In this document: one piece after another, positions 45,307 to 53,272 of the stretch
Position numbering within the stretch: the first letter of the stretch is position 1
Layout of the letters: each line of letters opens with the position of its first letter
NCBI GenBank assembly: GCA_029782355.1
Contig: JAKOUY010000011.1
Span: 124,001 to 188,000 of the forward strand
DNA from: Actinomycetes bacterium
GTDB taxonomy: Bacteria > Actinomycetota > Acidimicrobiia > Acidimicrobiales > Ilumatobacteraceae
Direction: 5' to 3'
DNA: 64,000 nt
Notes under the pieces: generated by a model
The model's input: only the letters and a program-made list of their open reading frames with translations
Told to the model about the DNA's origin: nothing
Databases searched by the model: none
Translations under genes and position numbers: made by a program

Positions 45307-46311
45307 TCAGGTGAGGCCGGCGACCAGCGGATGGTGGCAGGCGACGAACTGGTCGTCGCCGACGGGGCGCATCGTCGGCTCGGTGGTGGCGCACAGCTCG
45401 GTGGCGGCCGGGCAACGCGGGTGGAACCGGCAGCCGCTCGGCGGCAGGACCGGCGAGGGGGGTTCGCCGTCGGCGGTCACGGGGACGTCCGGCGCGGCCG
45501 GATCGGGGATGGGGATCGAGTCGAGCAGCAGCCGGGTGTAGGGGTGTGCCGGGGCGCGGTAGAGGGTGGCGCAGTCGCCCACCTCGCACAGCTTGCCGAG
45601 GTACATCACGGCCACCCGATCACTGATGTTCTTGACCACCGCCAGGTCGTGGGCGATGAACAGCAGGGTCAGCCCGTGGGCCGCCTTCAGATCCTCGAGC
45701 AGGTTGATCACCTGGGCCTGGACGCTGACGTCGAGGGCGCTGACCGGTTCGTCGCAGATCAGCAGGGTCGGGTCGAGCACCAGGCTGCGGGCGATGGAGA
45801 TCCGCTGGCACTGCCCGCCACTGAACTGATGGGCCCGGCTCTCGGCGGCGCGCGCCGGGTCGATGCCCACCTCGGCCAGCAGCGCGTCGACCTTGGCCGA
45901 CTGCTCGGCGGCGGTGCCGCGCTTCCAGATCCGCAGCGGTTCGAGGACCACGTCGCGCACGGTGCGCCGCGGGTTCAGCGAGGAGATCGGGTCCTGGAAG
46001 ATCATCTGCATGCGGGTTCGCGCCCGGCGCAGCGCCTCGCCGGACAGCGTGGTCAGCTCGACCCCGTCGAAGCGCACCGAGCCGGCGGTCGGGCGCAGCA
46101 GTTGCATGAGCAGCTTGCCGGTGGTGCTCTTGCCGCATCCCGACTCGCCGACCAGCCCGAGGGTCTCGCCGCGGCGCACGTCGAGGCTGATGCCGCTGAC
46201 CGCCTGGACGGTCAGTCCGGTCCGCCCGACGGGGAACTCGACCACCAGACCTTCGACGCGCAGGACGATGTCGTCGGCGTCGCGCAGGTGGGCGGTGCCG
46301 GTGCCGGCCAT
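45307..46311 (-). CDS. Oligopeptide/dipeptide ABC importer ATPase (DppF/OppF-like)
   Basis: 334 aa. Walker A GESGCGKST, Q-loop IFQDPISSLNPR, signature FSGGQCQR, Walker B LLICDEPVSALD and switch His in FIAHDL. The C-terminal extension has GCRFHPRCPAATELC, the Cys-rich segment that binds an iron-sulfur or stabilises Opp/Dpp ATPases. ATGA overlap with its DppD-like partner. Last gene of the five-gene operon. Confidence 0.93.
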   Translation of the reverse strand: MAGTGTAHLRDADDIVLRVEGLVVEFPVGRTGLTVQAVSGISLDVRRGETLGLVGESGCGKSTTGKLLMQLLRPTAGSVRFDGVELTTLSGEALRRARTRMQMIFQDPISSLNPRRTVRDVVLEPLRIWKRGTAAEQSAKVDALLAEVGIDPARAAESRAHQFSGGQCQRISIARSLVLDPTLLICDEPVSALDVSVQAQVINLLEDLKAAHGLTLLFIAHDLAVVKNISDRVAVMYLGKLCEVGDCATLYRAPAHPYTRLLLDSIPIPDPAAPDVPVTADGEPPSPVLPPSGCRFHPRCPAATELCATTEPTMRPVGDDQFVACHHPLVAGLT

Positions 46312-47375
46312 CAGCCCACCGCCGCTGGGTCGGCGGGCCGCAGCGCGACCGGTTCGACGGTGCCCACCGGATACCAGCAGGCATAGTGGTGGTCGGGGTC
46401 GTCGCTGCTGGCCACCAGGGACGGCTCCTCCGCATGGCACCGCTCGCGGGCGTAGGCGCAGCGGGCGGCGAAGCGACACCCCGGCGGCGGCTCGACCAGA
46501 TCGGGTGGCCGGCCGGGGATGGCTGCCAGGCGGGTGTGCGGTGGGTCGTCCACCGTCGGGATGCTGCGCATCAACGCCTCGGTGTAGGGCATCCGGGTGC
46601 GCCGGAACAACGCCGCGGTCGGCGCCCGCTCGACGACCTTCCCCCCGTACATGACGGCCACCTCGTCGGTGTGCCGGGCGACGACGCCGAGATCGTGGGT
46701 CACGAGCACCAGGGTCATGTTCCGCTCCCGGCGCTCCTCGCTGAGCAGGGCGAGGATCTGCGCCTGGACGGTCACGTCCAGCGCCGTCGTCGGCTCGTCG
46801 GCCAGCAGGGCGGTGGGCCCGCAGGCCAGGGCGATGGCGATCATCACTCGTTGGCGCATGCCACCGGACAGCTCGTAGGGGTACTGGCGGAGGCGCTCGG
46901 CGGGGGACGGGATGCGGACCTCGGTCAGCAGGCGAATGGTGGTGTCTCGCGCCTCGGCGCGTGACTGACCGAGGTGGATGCGCAGCGGTTCGGCGATCTG
47001 CTCACCGACGCGCATCAGCGGGTTCAGCGAGGTCATCGGGTCCTGGAAGACCATCGCCATCTCCCGGCCCCACAGCGAGCGCAGCGTCGAGCGTGGGGCA
47101 TCGATCAGCTCGGTGCCCTCGAAGCGGATGCTGCCCGAGCGGACCACGCCGCGGCGGGGGAGCAGCCCCATGATCGAGCGCGACAGCACGGTCTTGCCCG
47201 AGCCGCTCTCGCCCACCAGGCCGACGGCCCGGCCGCGCTGGATGGTGAGCGTGACGCCGTCCACCGCTCGCACCAGGCCGCGCTCGGTGGCGAAATGGGT
47301 GCGCACGTCGGTCAGCTCGATGAGCGGGCCCTCGGCGGGCCGGCCGGCGGTCTGCAACGGGCGGGGGCGGGTCAC
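46311..47375 (-). CDS. Oligopeptide/dipeptide ABC importer ATPase (DppD/OppD-like)
   Basis: 354 aa. Walker [10 protein letters not shown]-loop [11 protein letters not shown], signature LSGGMRQR, Walker [13 protein letters not shown], and [15 protein letters not shown] near the C-terminus. GTG start overlaps the stop of the upstream permease. Confidence 0.93.
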   Translation of the reverse strand: MTRPRPLQTAGRPAEGPLIELTDVRTHFATERGLVRAVDGVTLTIQRGRAVGLVGESGSGKTVLSRSIMGLLPRRGVVRSGSIRFEGTELIDAPRSTLRSLWGREMAMVFQDPMTSLNPLMRVGEQIAEPLRIHLGQSRAEARDTTIRLLTEVRIPSPAERLRQYPYELSGGMRQRVMIAIALACGPTALLADEPTTALDVTVQAQILALLSEERRERNMTLVLVTHDLGVVARHTDEVAVMYGGKVVERAPTAALFRRTRMPYTEALMRSIPTVDDPPHTRLAAIPGRPPDLVEPPPGCRFAARCAYARERCHAEEPSLVASSDDPDHHYACWYPVGTVEPVALRPADPAAVG

Positions 47376-48247
47376 GTGATCACCTCGCGCACGTCGAAGC
47401 GCCGCGACAGCCGGTCACCCAGCAGGTTGAAGGCCATCACGGTGACGAAGAGCATCAGGCAGGGGAACACCGTGGCCCACCAGGCCTTGTCCAGCCGGCG
47501 GCGGTTGGCCTCGATCAGGTACCCCCACGACTCGCCCAGCCCGACCCCGAGGAAGGCCAGCGTGCCTTCGGCGGCGATCAGCAGGCCAAGGCCGGTGGAG
47601 GCGACCGTGACCATCGTGGGCACCAGGTTCGGGAGGATCTCGGTGGCGATGACCCGCCGCGAGGTGGCCCCGAGGCTGCGCGCCGCGAGGACGAACTCTC
47701 GCTCGCGCAGGGCCAGCGTCTGGGCGCGGACGATGCGCGCCAGCGGGGCGACGGCCAGCAGGCTGAGGGCGGCGACGACCTGCCAGCGGCGGGTCACCCA
47801 GCCGAGCCCGGGGAGTTCCTGGCGGATGTCGTCGAGCCGGCTGACCAGGACGATGGCCAGCACCAGCGCCGGGATCGACAGGATGCAGTCGATGACGACC
47901 GACACGATGCGGTCGACCCAGCCGCGGAAGTACCCGGCGGCGACGCCCAGCGCCCCGCCGACCAGCAGCCCGATGACCGTGGCGGACACGCCGACCAGCA
48001 GGCTGTTGCGGGCGTAGTGGATGCAGCGGGCGAAGATGTCGAACCCGCTGTTGTCGACCCCGAAAAGGGCATGGCGGCCCGGGCCCAGCCGGTAGCGGCT
48101 CTGCAGCTTGCCGCCGACGCGCACCTTCTCGTCGGCGGCACGGACGAACGGCAGCCACGGGGCGGTCACTGCCAGCCCGACGAGGGCGACCAGCCAGGTG
48201 GCGGCGAACCATCCGCCGGCGCGGCGCAGTCGGCGCAGGACGGTCAT
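47372..48247 (-). CDS. ABC importer permease (DppC/OppC-like)
   Basis: 291 aa, six membrane segments, with GVDNSGFDIFARCIHYARNSLLVG, the DppC-type entry, and an EAA loop in EFVLAARSLGATSRRVIATEILPN. The ATG overlaps the DppB-like stop. Confidence 0.92.
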   Translation of the reverse strand: MTVLRRLRRAGGWFAATWLVALVGLAVTAPWLPFVRAADEKVRVGGKLQSRYRLGPGRHALFGVDNSGFDIFARCIHYARNSLLVGVSATVIGLLVGGALGVAAGYFRGWVDRIVSVVIDCILSIPALVLAIVLVSRLDDIRQELPGLGWVTRRWQVVAALSLLAVAPLARIVRAQTLALREREFVLAARSLGATSRRVIATEILPNLVPTMVTVASTGLGLLIAAEGTLAFLGVGLGESWGYLIEANRRRLDKAWWATVFPCLMLFVTVMAFNLLGDRLSRRFDVREVIT

Positions 48248-49209
48248 GCCAGGGCCCTCGCCATCCGCACCCGCGGATCGATCAGCGAGTACGACAGGTC
48301 GACGACGAGGTTGACGACGACGACGATGAACACCACGAAGGCCACGCAGGCCTGCACGGTGAACAGGTCGCGGGACAGTACGGAGATGACCATCTGGCTG
48401 CCGATGCCGTCGAGATCGAACAGGGTCTCGACCACCACGGCCCCACCCAGCAGCCCACCGAGCGAGGTGCCCACGCTGGTCACGATGGACAGCAGCGAGT
48501 TGCGCAGGGCGTGGCGCCACAGGATCCGCCGGGTCGGCATGCCCTTGGCGCTGGCCAGGACGACGAAGTCGCGCTGCAGGGTGGCCACCATGTCGGCGCG
48601 CAGCAGGCGGGTGTAGATGGCCGCCTGGGGAATCGCCAGGGTCAGGGTGGGGAGCAGGAAGTTGCGCACGTGGGCGCCGAACTGCTGCCACGGGTAGATG
48701 CTGTCGCCGATGGCCGGGAACAGGTGCCAGTGCAGGGAGAAGGCCAGCTGCAGGAAGATGCCGAGCACGATGGCCGGCACGCCGAAGCCGATGAACGAGG
48801 CCACGTTGCCCAGCCGGTCGATCCACGAGTCCCGCCGGTGGGCCTGGATCACTGCGGCCGGCACGGCGAGCAGCAGACCGACGGCGATGGCGTAGATCCC
48901 GAGCAGGGCGGTGGTCCAGAACCGCGGGGCCAGCAGCTTGGCCACCGACATGCTGTTGGCCGAGGAGTAGCCGAGGTCGAAGGTGACGAAGCCCTTCAGC
49001 CAGTACAGGTACTGCACCAGGTAGTTGCTGTCGAGGTGGTAGCGACGGACCGCCTCGTCGACCTGCTGGTCGGTGACGTTGCCGCCGAGCATCCGTCGGG
49101 CCAGCTCACGGTGGCCACCCGCTCCGAGGCGCATGGCGACGAGCACGGCGAAGGTCACGACGACGAACACGACCAGCAGTTGGCCGATTCGTTGGAGTGC
49201 GTACCTCAC
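48244..49209 (-). CDS. ABC importer permease (DppB/OppB-like)
   Basis: 321 aa, six membrane segments. N-terminal MRYALQRIGQLLVVFVVVT is typical, and the EAA loop is in DFVVLASAKGMPTRRILWRHALRNS. GTG start 40 nt after the binding-protein gene. Confidence 0.92.
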   Translation of the reverse strand: MRYALQRIGQLLVVFVVVTFAVLVAMRLGAGGHRELARRMLGGNVTDQQVDEAVRRYHLDSNYLVQYLYWLKGFVTFDLGYSSANSMSVAKLLAPRFWTTALLGIYAIAVGLLLAVPAAVIQAHRRDSWIDRLGNVASFIGFGVPAIVLGIFLQLAFSLHWHLFPAIGDSIYPWQQFGAHVRNFLLPTLTLAIPQAAIYTRLLRADMVATLQRDFVVLASAKGMPTRRILWRHALRNSLLSIVTSVGTSLGGLLGGAVVVETLFDLDGIGSQMVISVLSRDLFTVQACVAFVVFIVVVVNLVVDLSYSLIDPRVRMARALA

Positions 49210-49248
49210 GGGACCGACGTCCGGGCGGTCAGGACGGGCTGGGCGGGA

Positions 49249-50973
49249 TCAGGCCTTCGGATCGAGCCACAGGGTGGTCGTCCAGAACCAACCGGCGAAC
49301 CCGGCGCCGTCGGCGGCCATCGCCCCGTCGGGGGTGGGCATGGTGGCGAAGCCCTTCAGCGCCTTGACGTGGGGGGTACCCCACGTTGTGAAGCTGAACG
49401 GGATGGCGTAGCACTCCTTGGCCATCTGCCGGTTGACGGCCTCGGCAGCTGCCTTGCGGGTCGCGTCGTCGGTGGCGCTGCGCGCCTTGTCGAGGTTCTC
49501 GTCGATGACCGGATCGTTGAGCCGGCTGAAGTTCAGGGACAGCTGGCCGAGCGGGGCCGACGCCGACGAGTGCCACCAGATGTACTGCTGGTCGACGATC
49601 GTCCCACCATGCAGCCGCCACCCGAGGATCTGGAACTTGCCGAGCAGGGCGGTGGTGATGAAGGCGTCCTGGGGGACCTGCTCCCAGGTCATCGTCACGC
49701 CGATGTCCTTCCACCAACCCTTCAGCAGCTCGGCGCGCTGGGCGTTGAGCGCACTGTTGGTGGTGCCGTAGAAGATCACCACCGGCTTGCCGGTCTCCTT
49801 CACGTAGTCGTCGATCAACTGCTTGGCGGCGTCGACGTTGCGCTCGGTGCTGAACCCGTTGTCGGCCAGGTTGCCCTCCTGGCCGGGGGAGAACAGCCCG
49901 TTGGCCGGCTGGGTGATCCCGGCGTCGAGGGTGTCGACGTACTCCGCCCGATCGACGGCCATCGAGAGCGCGCAGCGCACCCGGCGGTCCTTCAGCGGGG
50001 TATCGGCGGCCAGGTTGACCAAGCCGTAGTTGGTCTCCACGTACTTGGTCTGCTCGTTCATCGGGAACTGGTCAGCCTGGTCACGGAAGTCGGCGACGAC
50101 CGCGCTGGCCGAGGTGGAGAACACCTGGATGTCGCCGGCCTGCAGGGCCTTGGCGGAGGTCTCGCTGTCCTCGATGACCCGGAACTCGATCTTGTCGAGA
50201 TAGGGCAGCTGGCGGCCGGCGGCGTCCTTCAGCCAGTAGTTCGGGTTGCGTACCACCACGAGTTTGGCCCGCGGCGCGTAGCTCTCGACCATGAACGGCC
50301 CGGTGCCGACGGGCTTGGTGGCGTCGCCACCGGCCGCGACCGAGTCGAGGTACTTCGGGGAGGCGATCAGGCCGAGCTGCGAGGTCAGGGCGAAGGGGAA
50401 GCTCGGCCAGGGGAACGGCTTGGCCGGGTCACCGCCCTTGCCCGTGTACAGCACGAAGGTCATGTCGTCGAGCTTGTCCACCTTCAACGCCGTGGCGTTG
50501 GCGTCGGCCGCGGTCGGCGCCGGCACCTTGGCCAGGTCGCCCACCACGGCCCGCAGCAGGAACCCCGACGAGGCGTCCTGCAGGTTGCGGATGACCGCGT
50601 CGGCGTTCAGCGGCGTGCCGTCCGTGAAGGTGATGCCGGAGCGGATCTTGATGGTCCACTGGGTGAAGTCGGCATTGGGGGTGACCGACTCGGCAAGGAA
50701 CGGGTGGACCTTCTCATCCTGGCCGATGACCACGAGCGGGTCGTAGAACGTCCGGGCCCGCTGCTGGCAGTACGAGTCGCACTGCATCGCCTTGGGCGTC
50801 CACGGGTTGGTCACCTCGGCGTCGCCGGCCACGACCAAGGTCCCACCCATCACCGGGTCGCCCTCGGCGGCCGGTGGTGTGGTGCCCCGTGCGGGTCCCG
50901 CCACGGACACGAGGGCGACGGTGACGGTGGCGATGGCGGCGCCGGCGCGGCGCCGGGTGACGACTGAACGCAT
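49249..50973 (-). CDS. Dipeptide/oligopeptide-type substrate-binding protein (SBP family 5)
   Basis: 574 aa secreted protein. A signal peptide covers about 1-30 (MRSVVTRRR n-region, hydrophobic core, PARG-TTP). No lipobox. The family signature falls around DPLVVIGQDEKVHPFLAESV and TFTDGTPLNADAVI. The ATG at 50973 has GGAGGGA 8 nt upstream. The ligand may be a peptide, but family 5 proteins also carry nickel, glutathione or sugars. First gene of a five-gene operon. Confidence 0.92.
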   Translation of the reverse strand: MRSVVTRRRAGAAIATVTVALVSVAGPARGTTPPAAEGDPVMGGTLVVAGDAEVTNPWTPKAMQCDSYCQQRARTFYDPLVVIGQDEKVHPFLAESVTPNADFTQWTIKIRSGITFTDGTPLNADAVIRNLQDASSGFLLRAVVGDLAKVPAPTAADANATALKVDKLDDMTFVLYTGKGGDPAKPFPWPSFPFALTSQLGLIASPKYLDSVAAGGDATKPVGTGPFMVESYAPRAKLVVVRNPNYWLKDAAGRQLPYLDKIEFRVIEDSETSAKALQAGDIQVFSTSASAVVADFRDQADQFPMNEQTKYVETNYGLVNLAADTPLKDRRVRCALSMAVDRAEYVDTLDAGITQPANGLFSPGQEGNLADNGFSTERNVDAAKQLIDDYVKETGKPVVIFYGTTNSALNAQRAELLKGWWKDIGVTMTWEQVPQDAFITTALLGKFQILGWRLHGGTIVDQQYIWWHSSASAPLGQLSLNFSRLNDPVIDENLDKARSATDDATRKAAAEAVNRQMAKECYAIPFSFTTWGTPHVKALKGFATMPTPDGAMAADGAGFAGWFWTTTLWLDPKA

Positions 50974-51033
50974 TTGGAAGGTCCCTCCCACGTTGCACCG
51001 GGTTCCCCAACCGTCCCGGCTGCTTCGACCGGC

Positions 51034-51061
51034 ACTGTAGTCGGGTGGCGGGCGGGCGCAA
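51034..51061 (-). promoter_or_regulatory. Sigma-A-like promoter of the Dpp-type operon
   Basis: On the minus strand TTGCGC (51056-51061), a 16-nt spacer and TACAGT (51034-51039). The leader would be about 53 nt and carries the Shine-Dalgarno. Confidence 0.5.
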
Positions 51062-51063
51062 GG

Positions 51064-51069
51064 TAGCGT
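51064..51069 (+). promoter_or_regulatory. -10 hexamer TAGCGT of ppk2
   Basis: TAGCGT ends 7 nt before ATG 51077. It lies 2 bp from the -35 of the divergent Dpp-type promoter, so the two polymerases would compete. Confidence 0.5.
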
Positions 51070-51076
51070 GCCGCGC

Positions 51077-51889
51077 ATGACCGACAAGCTGCTCAACTCG
51101 TTGCGGGTCAAGCCCGGCTCGACCGTCGAGGTGTCCAAGCACGACACCCGGGCCACCTTCGGCTGGGACAAGGACGAGGCCAAGGCCGAGCTGCAGGAGG
51201 TCGTCGCCCGGATCGACGTGCTCCAGGAGCGGCTGTACGCCGAGGCGACGCGCAGCGTCCTGCTGGTCATCCAGGCCATGGATGCCGCCGGCAAGGACGG
51301 CACCGTGCGGGGCATCCTCAGCGGGCTCAACCCGGCGGGCGTGAGCGTCACCTCGTTCAAGGCCCCGGGCGGCCGGGAGACCCAGCACGACTACCTCTGG
51401 CGGGTCCACGAGGTGGCCCCCGCCAAGGGCACGATCGGGGTGTTCAACCGCAGCCACTACGAGGACGTGCTCGTGGTGCGGGTACGCAACTTCGTCCCCC
51501 CGGCCGTGTGGCGCAAGCGTTACGACCAGATCGTCGCCTTCGAGCGCCTGCTGCACGACGAGGGCACCCGGGTGGTCAAGGTCTTCCTCAACGTGTCCAA
51601 GGACGAGCAGGCCCAGCGGTTCCGCGATCGGGTCGCCGATCCGACCAAGCGGTGGAAGTTCCGCGAGGGCGACTTGGAGGACCGCAAGCTGTGGCCGCAG
51701 TTCATGAAGGCCTATGACGCCGCCCTGTCCAAGACTTCGACGGCCCACGCCCCGTGGTACGTGGTCCCCGCCGACCGCAACTGGGTGCGCAACCTGGTCG
51801 TCGCCAAGATCCTGCTGGCGACCCTGGAGGACATGGATCCGCAGATCCCCGAGCCCACCATCGACCCGGCGAGCATCGTCATCGAGTAG
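51077..51889 (+). CDS. ppk2: Polyphosphate kinase 2 family protein
   Basis: 270 aa. PPK2 enzymes use polyphosphate to phosphorylate nucleoside mono- or diphosphates. Walker A MDAAGKDGT is at 68-76, the Walker B-like FNRSHYEDVLV follows, and the lid region is rich in Arg/Lys. Single-domain short form (class I or III type). I prefer ATG 51077 to the GTG at 51068, which overlaps the -10 hexamer. Confidence 0.9.
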   Translation: MTDKLLNSLRVKPGSTVEVSKHDTRATFGWDKDEAKAELQEVVARIDVLQERLYAEATRSVLLVIQAMDAAGKDGTVRGILSGLNPAGVSVTSFKAPGGRETQHDYLWRVHEVAPAKGTIGVFNRSHYEDVLVVRVRNFVPPAVWRKRYDQIVAFERLLHDEGTRVVKVFLNVSKDEQAQRFRDRVADPTKRWKFREGDLEDRKLWPQFMKAYDAALSKTSTAHAPWYVVPADRNWVRNLVVAKILLATLEDMDPQIPEPTIDPASIVIE

Positions 51890-51919
51890 CCCCCCGTCGG
51901 GCGGATGCCCGACTCCGAG

Positions 51920-51936
51920 CTGTACGAAATGTACAG
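51920..51936 (+). promoter_or_regulatory. Operator-like palindrome CTGTAC-N5-GTACAG
   Basis: Perfect 6-bp inverted repeat with a 5-nt AT-rich centre, overlapping the -10 hexamer TACAGT and lying 9 nt before the first codon of the hydroxylase operon. A dimeric repressor (TetR, GntR or similar) is expected to bind; no regulator gene is present within the window near it. Confidence 0.65.
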
Positions 51937-51937
51937 T
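51932..51937 (+). promoter_or_regulatory. -10 hexamer TACAGT of the hydroxylase operon
   Basis: TACAGT ends 8 nt before ATG 51946; its first five bases are the right arm of the palindrome. Confidence 0.5.
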
Positions 51938-51945
51938 CCGGACCC

Positions 51946-52797
51946 ATGTCCGTGGTCGTGGCCGATTCCCTCGAGCAGGCCCTCGACGCCCTCGCCGCGG
52001 CCCCGCACGCCACCGTCCTGGCCGGTGGCACCGACGTGATGGTCGAGCTCAACCTCGGTCACCGGCGCACCGATGCCGTGGTCGCCGTCGCCCGCGTCCC
52101 GGAGCTGTGCTCGTGGACCTACGACGCCCGGCGGGCCACCGTGCGCCTCGGTGCCGCCGTCCGCTACGCCGAGATCCACGCCGATCCGCTGGCCGCCTGG
52201 CTGCCCGCCCTGGCCCAGGCCGGCCGCACGGTGGGCTCCCCGCAGATCCGGGCCGCTGCCACGGTGGGCGGCAATCTGGCCACCTCGTCGCCGGCCGGCG
52301 ACGGCATCACCGTGCTGGCCGCGCTCGACGCGACGGTCCATCTGGTGTCGAGCGCCGGCCGCCGCGACGTTCCGGTCGGGCAGTTCACCGTCGGCCCGAA
52401 GCGCAACGTGCTGGCGCCCGGTGAGCTGATCGAGGCCATCACCGTGCCGGTGGCCCGCGGCTGGCAGGGCTTCAGCAAGGTGGGGGTGCGCAATGCGATG
52501 GTCATCGCCACGGCCAACGCCTGCTTGGCGGTCGACGAGCCGGCGGGGAGCGTCGCCCTGGCGCTGGGCTCGGTCGGGCCGGTGATCCTGCGCTGCCCGG
52601 AGGCCGAGGCGATCGCCGCCGCCCAGTGCGACGTCGCCGCCCGGCGGGCCTCGCCGGCCACCGTCGCCGCCTTCGCCGAGGCGGCGATGGCCGCCGCCCG
52701 GCCGATCGACGACCACCGCTCCACCGCCGCCTACCGCCGACACGCCGTGCGGGTGATGGCGGGGCGGCTGCTCCGGAGGGCGATGCCCCATGAGTGA
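51946..52797 (+). CDS. FAD-binding subunit of xanthine-dehydrogenase-family hydroxylase
   Basis: 283 aa medium subunit carrying FAD that passes electrons from the 2Fe-2S clusters to the final acceptor. TVLAGGTDVMVELN and TVGGNLATSSPAGD are the two FAD-contacting motifs. The C-terminal CODH-FAD domain is complete. The ATG overlaps no gene; its promoter is covered by an operator-like palindrome. Its stop overlaps the next start by 8 bp. Subunit order FAD-2Fe2S-Mo is like CoxMSL. Confidence 0.93.
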   Translation: MSVVVADSLEQALDALAAAPHATVLAGGTDVMVELNLGHRRTDAVVAVARVPELCSWTYDARRATVRLGAAVRYAEIHADPLAAWLPALAQAGRTVGSPQIRAAATVGGNLATSSPAGDGITVLAALDATVHLVSSAGRRDVPVGQFTVGPKRNVLAPGELIEAITVPVARGWQGFSKVGVRNAMVIATANACLAVDEPAGSVALALGSVGPVILRCPEAEAIAAAQCDVAARRASPATVAAFAEAAMAAARPIDDHRSTAAYRRHAVRVMAGRLLRRAMPHE

Positions 52798-53272
52798 GCA
52801 GTACACCCTGCGGGTCAACGGTGCGGACCGCCCGGTGCAGGACGCCTGGGTGGGCGAGAGCCTGCTCTACGTGCTGCGCGAGCGGCTCGGACTCCTGGCG
52901 GCCAAGGGCGCCTGCGAGCAGGGGGAGTGCGGATCCTGCAGCGTGCTGGTCGACGGCGAGGTGGTCTGCTCGTGTCTCGTGCTGGCGGCGTCGGCGGTCG
53001 GCCAGGAGATCACCACGGTGGAGGGTCTGGCCGAGCCCGGCGCGCCGACCGATGTCCAACAGGCCTACGTCGACGCCGGTGCGGTGCAGTGCGGGTTCTG
53101 CACGCCCGGGCTGATCATGGCCACCCACGCCCTGCTGGAGCGCACCGCGGCGCCCAGCGAGCTGGAGATCCGGGAGGCCCTGTCCGGCAACGTGTGCCGC
53201 TGCACCGGCTACGGGCGGATCATCGAGGCGGTCCAGCAGGTTGCCGCCCGCCGTGGCGAGGCCGGCCGATGA
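52790..53272 (+). CDS. 2Fe-2S subunit of xanthine-dehydrogenase-family hydroxylase
   Basis: 160 aa small subunit with two [2Fe-2S] clusters. The plant-ferredoxin-type cluster is in [19 protein letters not shown] and the second in CGFCTPG...CRCTGY; all eight Cys ligands are present. ATGA overlap with the Mo subunit. Confidence 0.95.
   Translation: MSEQYTLRVNGADRPVQDAWVGESLLYVLRERLGLLAAKGACEQGECGSCSVLVDGEVVCSCLVLAASAVGQEITTVEGLAEPGAPTDVQQAYVDAGAVQCGFCTPGLIMATHALLERTAAPSELEIREALSGNVCRCTGYGRIIEAVQQVAARRGEAGR

Noticed and set aside
48511-50967. 818-codon plus-strand open frame
   Set aside because: Antisense of the Dpp-type binding protein and permease; no motif.
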